From NCBI GenBank assembly GCA_003255025.1, contig QANY01003844.1, positions 558,001 to 622,000 of the forward strand: DNA of 64,000 bases, written 5' to 3'. The position numbers and the translations under genes were made by a program. The notes beneath the pieces were generated by a model. That model saw nothing but the letters and a program-made list of their open reading frames with translations, was not told the DNA's origin and did not search any database. This stretch comes from Datisca glomerata. Its lineage: Eukaryota > Streptophyta > Magnoliopsida > Cucurbitales > Datiscaceae. Of this stretch, positions 60,490 to 64,000 are shown piece after piece; the stretch's first letter is position 1, and the number at the start of each line of letters is the position of its first letter.

Positions 60490-63400
60490 TAGAATAAAAG
60501 GTTACCTCACAAATTGATTTTGACCCTCGTGTAGGTTAACAAGAGTAAAACCATCTTCAACTCTAATGTCATTACCAACATTATCCAATCACACTTGAAG
60601 ATTGGAAGCTCAAATTCATAATAATCTAATAAAATAATATGCACTATCACTCTATAATAATCAACCACATCAGTTACTTGTGAAATATCTTTTGCACTTG
60701 ATCTACACATTGGAGACACCACTATTTTGTCTATACTTTTCAGCTTTCTTTATGTCAAATTGATGCCAATAATGACAAAGCCCGTATACTACATTGCACT
60801 TTTCCTAGGACTGTTTGCAACCAAGCTAAATAAGTATTCCTCATTTGTTGAAGATGATGATATATGAATCTGTTAGAAAAGCTTAAAGTATGTTAGCATA
60901 TTATAGTTCTAAAGGATAATATATTAAGCTTAAAGCCTAAAGTATGTTGGAATATAACATTCTCTTTCAACTATGTTGTAAATATCTTTCTATGTCTTCC
61001 ACAATAGAGTGCCATTCTTTTCAACAGATATAGTGGATTCTCCAACTCCTTCAAATGTACCCCAATAAATTATGACTAATGTTATTATTATATACAACAT
61101 GTCGAGATGACTAGATAACTTACTATATATATATATGGTTCAACCATAGATATGTTTAATACATCATAAGCATGAGCGCTCTCCAACAATTCATCACTCA
61201 TGGTAGTTGGTGTTCCTTAAGACATTGGGCGCCCTTCAAGGGTAGCATCATAAAAAAATTCTTTATTGTGGCATTGTTGATGTCCAACCCCACTTGCTTG
61301 CTCTATAAACTCACTATAAAATTTTGTGTACTCTTCTACAAAATGGCATTTTCCAATGCGCGGTTGCCAACATATCCTTAGAGTATCTTCACATATCTAT
61401 AGGAAAACTATTAAGTCAAACTCAATATAGTGTTCACGATCATTGTGAAATAAATCAAAACAATGAATAAAATTTTTCGTTCAAATGGATACATCAAATT
61501 AAATCATACTAGACCACATAATTGTGCTTCTCTTCCTAAAAAGGAGGGGGGTATCTTTCCAATGTGCACAACTTCTCAACAAGCACATTCTCTAAATAAT
61601 GCATTTTTCTCTTTCAATAACACGCTGAAATAATTTATGAAAATATGAACACAATCTATAAATTGCACTTTTTGGTCCTATTGGAAACAATCCTCTTAGA
61701 GTAGCATGAAATAATTGTTGAATCAGAATATGAAAATCGTGAGATTTTAGCCGTAATAGCTTGCACACTTTTACCGATATACATTTTTTGACATTTGAGC
61801 AATACTCATATGTAACTTGAGATCAAAGACTCTTTTGCAAAACAATTGTCTCTCATCGTTTGATAGTGAATGTTGAATTGCTAGAAGGTCTTATCACCCT
61901 TTTTTCTAAATGTGAGCCATGTCTAATTCTCATAATCTTCAAATCTAACCGAGCATCATATCCATATTTTAACTTATCCTTCATTTTAGCAACATACCAG
62001 TGAGGCTTTTATAAGTATCTTTTTCTATGTGCATGACATTTAAATTATGGCGTACCCTACAACAAAAAAATTTGATGGCATATTGTCAAATCTTACCAAG
62101 TTTTGATAAAAGTAAATAATTACATATGATATACATTTAAAAAATAGGTACCTCCCAGTAGGGTAGATAAAACTTTTTCAGTCATTTTCTTTTTTCTTAG
62201 GACCTTTTCTGAAATCATTCACAAATGCACTAAGTACTTGAGAAATAATGTCTCCATTCATGACTCTAGCAGCATTATCTTTCTCTTCAATTCTGTCACA
62301 CCAAGAACTTTTTTACCTTAAACAATGATATGGTGGCAAAGAAGTCTAAGTCTTTTATATGTGCACTTCTTATGATATTTCAACCAGTGTGAATGAGTAT
62401 TCATACCACAAGTAGGACTTGCAATCTTGCCCTTGGTAGTGCATCCAGCAAGATCACCATAAGCTAAAAAATCACTAATCGTCCACAACGAAATTGCCTT
62501 TAGATTGAAAAACCACTTCTAGAACGAGTCATACATTTACAAATGATTATTCCACAGTTCTTGCAAATCTATATAAGTGGTCACAAATAAATATCAATAT
62601 CATTGCCAAGTTTCTTTGGACCAAGAATCAATATGTCAACATGGCATTTTATTTTTTCATGCACACAACGATGATAAGTTGTACGTGACAAGCATAACTG
62701 GCTAACACTATAGTTGGTACTTCAACTCGTGTACAGGTTGATACCATCTGTTACAAGGCCAATTCTATGATTTCATGGATTTTTTGAAAAATATGGCATT
62801 TTATCATCCACCAAGTCCCATGTCAAAAATTCTATTGGGTGACACATTTTCCCATCATTGCTTTTATTGTAGGAATTCCACCTTAAAGTTTCAACCATTT
62901 TCACTAACATAAACATTCTCCTAAATATAAAAATTAGGGAGAAACGACGTAGAACTTTAGCATGCACCTTTTCTGATTTTATTCATATGTTTATCACATT
63001 TTTCATCTTGAAGAACCACATTTCGGATATGCCTCCAAAATTTTCATCTCTATTCTAAAGAGACAAAAATAATTCACGTATGCATGAATATTTGGTATAC
63101 CCAAAATTAAATTTCTTAAGAAAATATTTAATGGACTACAAGAAATTGGGTAGCTCATTTTTAGGTGATATACCGAATATAGTTTTTAGTCCAAATAACT
63201 TGTAGAGAGTCACAATGGCTAATAACTTTGTGAACTTTGTACAACTTGGATATAAATGAGTTTTGGCATATTTCAACGTTTTGCTAAAGTTCTCATCTCT
63301 TCACTCAGAATGCTCCACGTACTCTTCCTCATGTTCATATGTGGTTTTATATAAGTTATAAGCATCATCAGCCGTATCCATTTAATCATCCTCTTCATAT

Positions 63401-63719
63401 CTAGTAGGTTCTCTGTGATGGTACCAATTTGTGTACATAAGATCCATGCATTTGATAATTAAATGGTCATATATATCATTAGGATATTGGTGACTCATAT
63501 TCCCACATTCCTTACAAGAGCATGGAATTTATTCAAAATAATTTGCATTCTTTATCATCTCTCTAGTGAATCCTCTTGCTCCTTAGATGTATTCGTTCGA
63601 AGCTAAATTAATTCAAAAGTAAAATCTAAGTATTAAAACTATCTATTTCAAGATGAAGATTGAACTAGCATGACAATTAATTTTCATTACCTGTTACAAT
63701 GCACCCAATCTTTATCCAT
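60490..63719 (-). pseudogene. Decayed TNP2-like CACTA transposase, near full length
   Basis: Read on minus. Exon 1 63719-63691 is MDKDWVHCNR with GT donor. After a short intron about 63605-63420 is the transposase-associated domain (SCKECGNMSHQYPND, IYDHLIIKCMDLMYTNWYHH). TNP2 follows in pieces: about 62967-62773 (HAKVLRRFSLIFIFRRM, LRWNSYNKSNDGKMCHP), and a block near 62050-61640 corresponding to the HIEKN/LPDGY region. The DUF4218 end is at about 61250-61130, and DUF4216 at 60760-60507 (DYYRVIVHIILLDYYEFELP, then FKCDW). The order and spacing match other TNP2 genes, with introns. Stops and frameshifts abound. The end of DUF4216 is similar in sequence to that of the 21493-23490 copy. Confidence 0.78.
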
Positions 63720-64000
63720 AATGCGAAACTAAGACTATGAAGAATAAAGAAACTTACCGATGGCATTGCTTTGGTCGCTCATTGTACAACTATTAAGAAT
63801 AAAGAAACTTATGAATTGCATAGGTTTGGTCTTTCCTTGTATGTAGCATAACTGCCGAACAAGGCCTAACTTATTGATGGGTCTTAAATAGGTGGGTGGA
63901 TAGAGATCTGAAGCTGCCATGATATTGATTTGTTATATATATGGAACTAAGAGATCACAGAAGGAAATCAATATATTTCGTACTTATTGATAGAAGAGCA
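63720..64000. other. Upstream region of the minus-strand transposase, to window edge
   Basis: AAAGAAACTTACCGATGGCA and AAAGAAACTTATGAATTGCA occur in a short direct repeat (63746 and 63802). No terminal repeat is visible before the window ends. Confidence 0.45.

Overview
This window is plant nuclear DNA, most likely from a eudicot. It is AT-rich, has GT..AG introns, and contains one intact protein-coding gene surrounded by plant-type transposable elements. That gene, at about 4.6-8.2 kb on the minus strand, encodes a half-size ABCG transporter whose N-terminus, exon structure and core motifs match ABCG21. Its four exons splice in phase to a 683-residue protein. Everything else recognisable is transposon, captured gene fragment, simple repeat or unassigned AT-rich spacer.

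Left part (1-10.1 kb): the 3' portion of a decayed CACTA (En/Spm) element carrying a TNP2-type transposase and DUF4216 remnants ends at a CACTA terminal repeat at 4178-4190. ABCG21 follows, then about 1.8 kb of spacer.

Nested retrotransposons (10.16-27.05 kb): an old Ty1/copia element has its 5' LTR split by a second complete copia element (10438-16990). That second element is itself split by a solo LTR of a Ty3/gypsy family (12031-13270). The outer copia body is further split by a 1.76-kb insertion flanked by the 8-bp direct repeat TTTAGATG. Downstream lies rearranged CACTA material: TNP2 on minus, head-to-head with a Transposase_24-type gene on plus. It is followed by poly-C tracts with undetermined bases and an array of inverted subterminal repeats.

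Central part (27-44.2 kb): mostly spacer, but with two complete CACTA elements that have 3-bp target duplications. Element C (33014-36643, TSD ATA) carries a genomic fragment of a phototropin-like AGCVIII kinase gene. Element D (37194-41029, TSD GAC) carries three consecutive exons resembling the C-terminus of plant ZFYVE26/spastizin-like proteins. Both captured fragments keep introns and contain stops. The left end of a third family member sits at 43812. These gene-capturing (Pack-CACTA-like) elements are the most interesting part of the window.

Right part (44.4-64 kb): a 1.95-kb gag-only copia derivative (minus); a gypsy element of Tat/Athila-like type that keeps gag, protease and a 3' LTR but has lost RT/RNaseH/integrase; a CACTA left end; an LTR-like leader with a probable primer-binding site; a decayed CACTA transposase region with a duplicated N-terminal domain; a decayed LINE; and a long decayed TNP2 transposase on minus reaching the window edge.

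The genes do not form a pathway. The sequence records repeated nested insertion next to one conserved transporter gene. Family assignments come from motif recognition by eye, without database searches.
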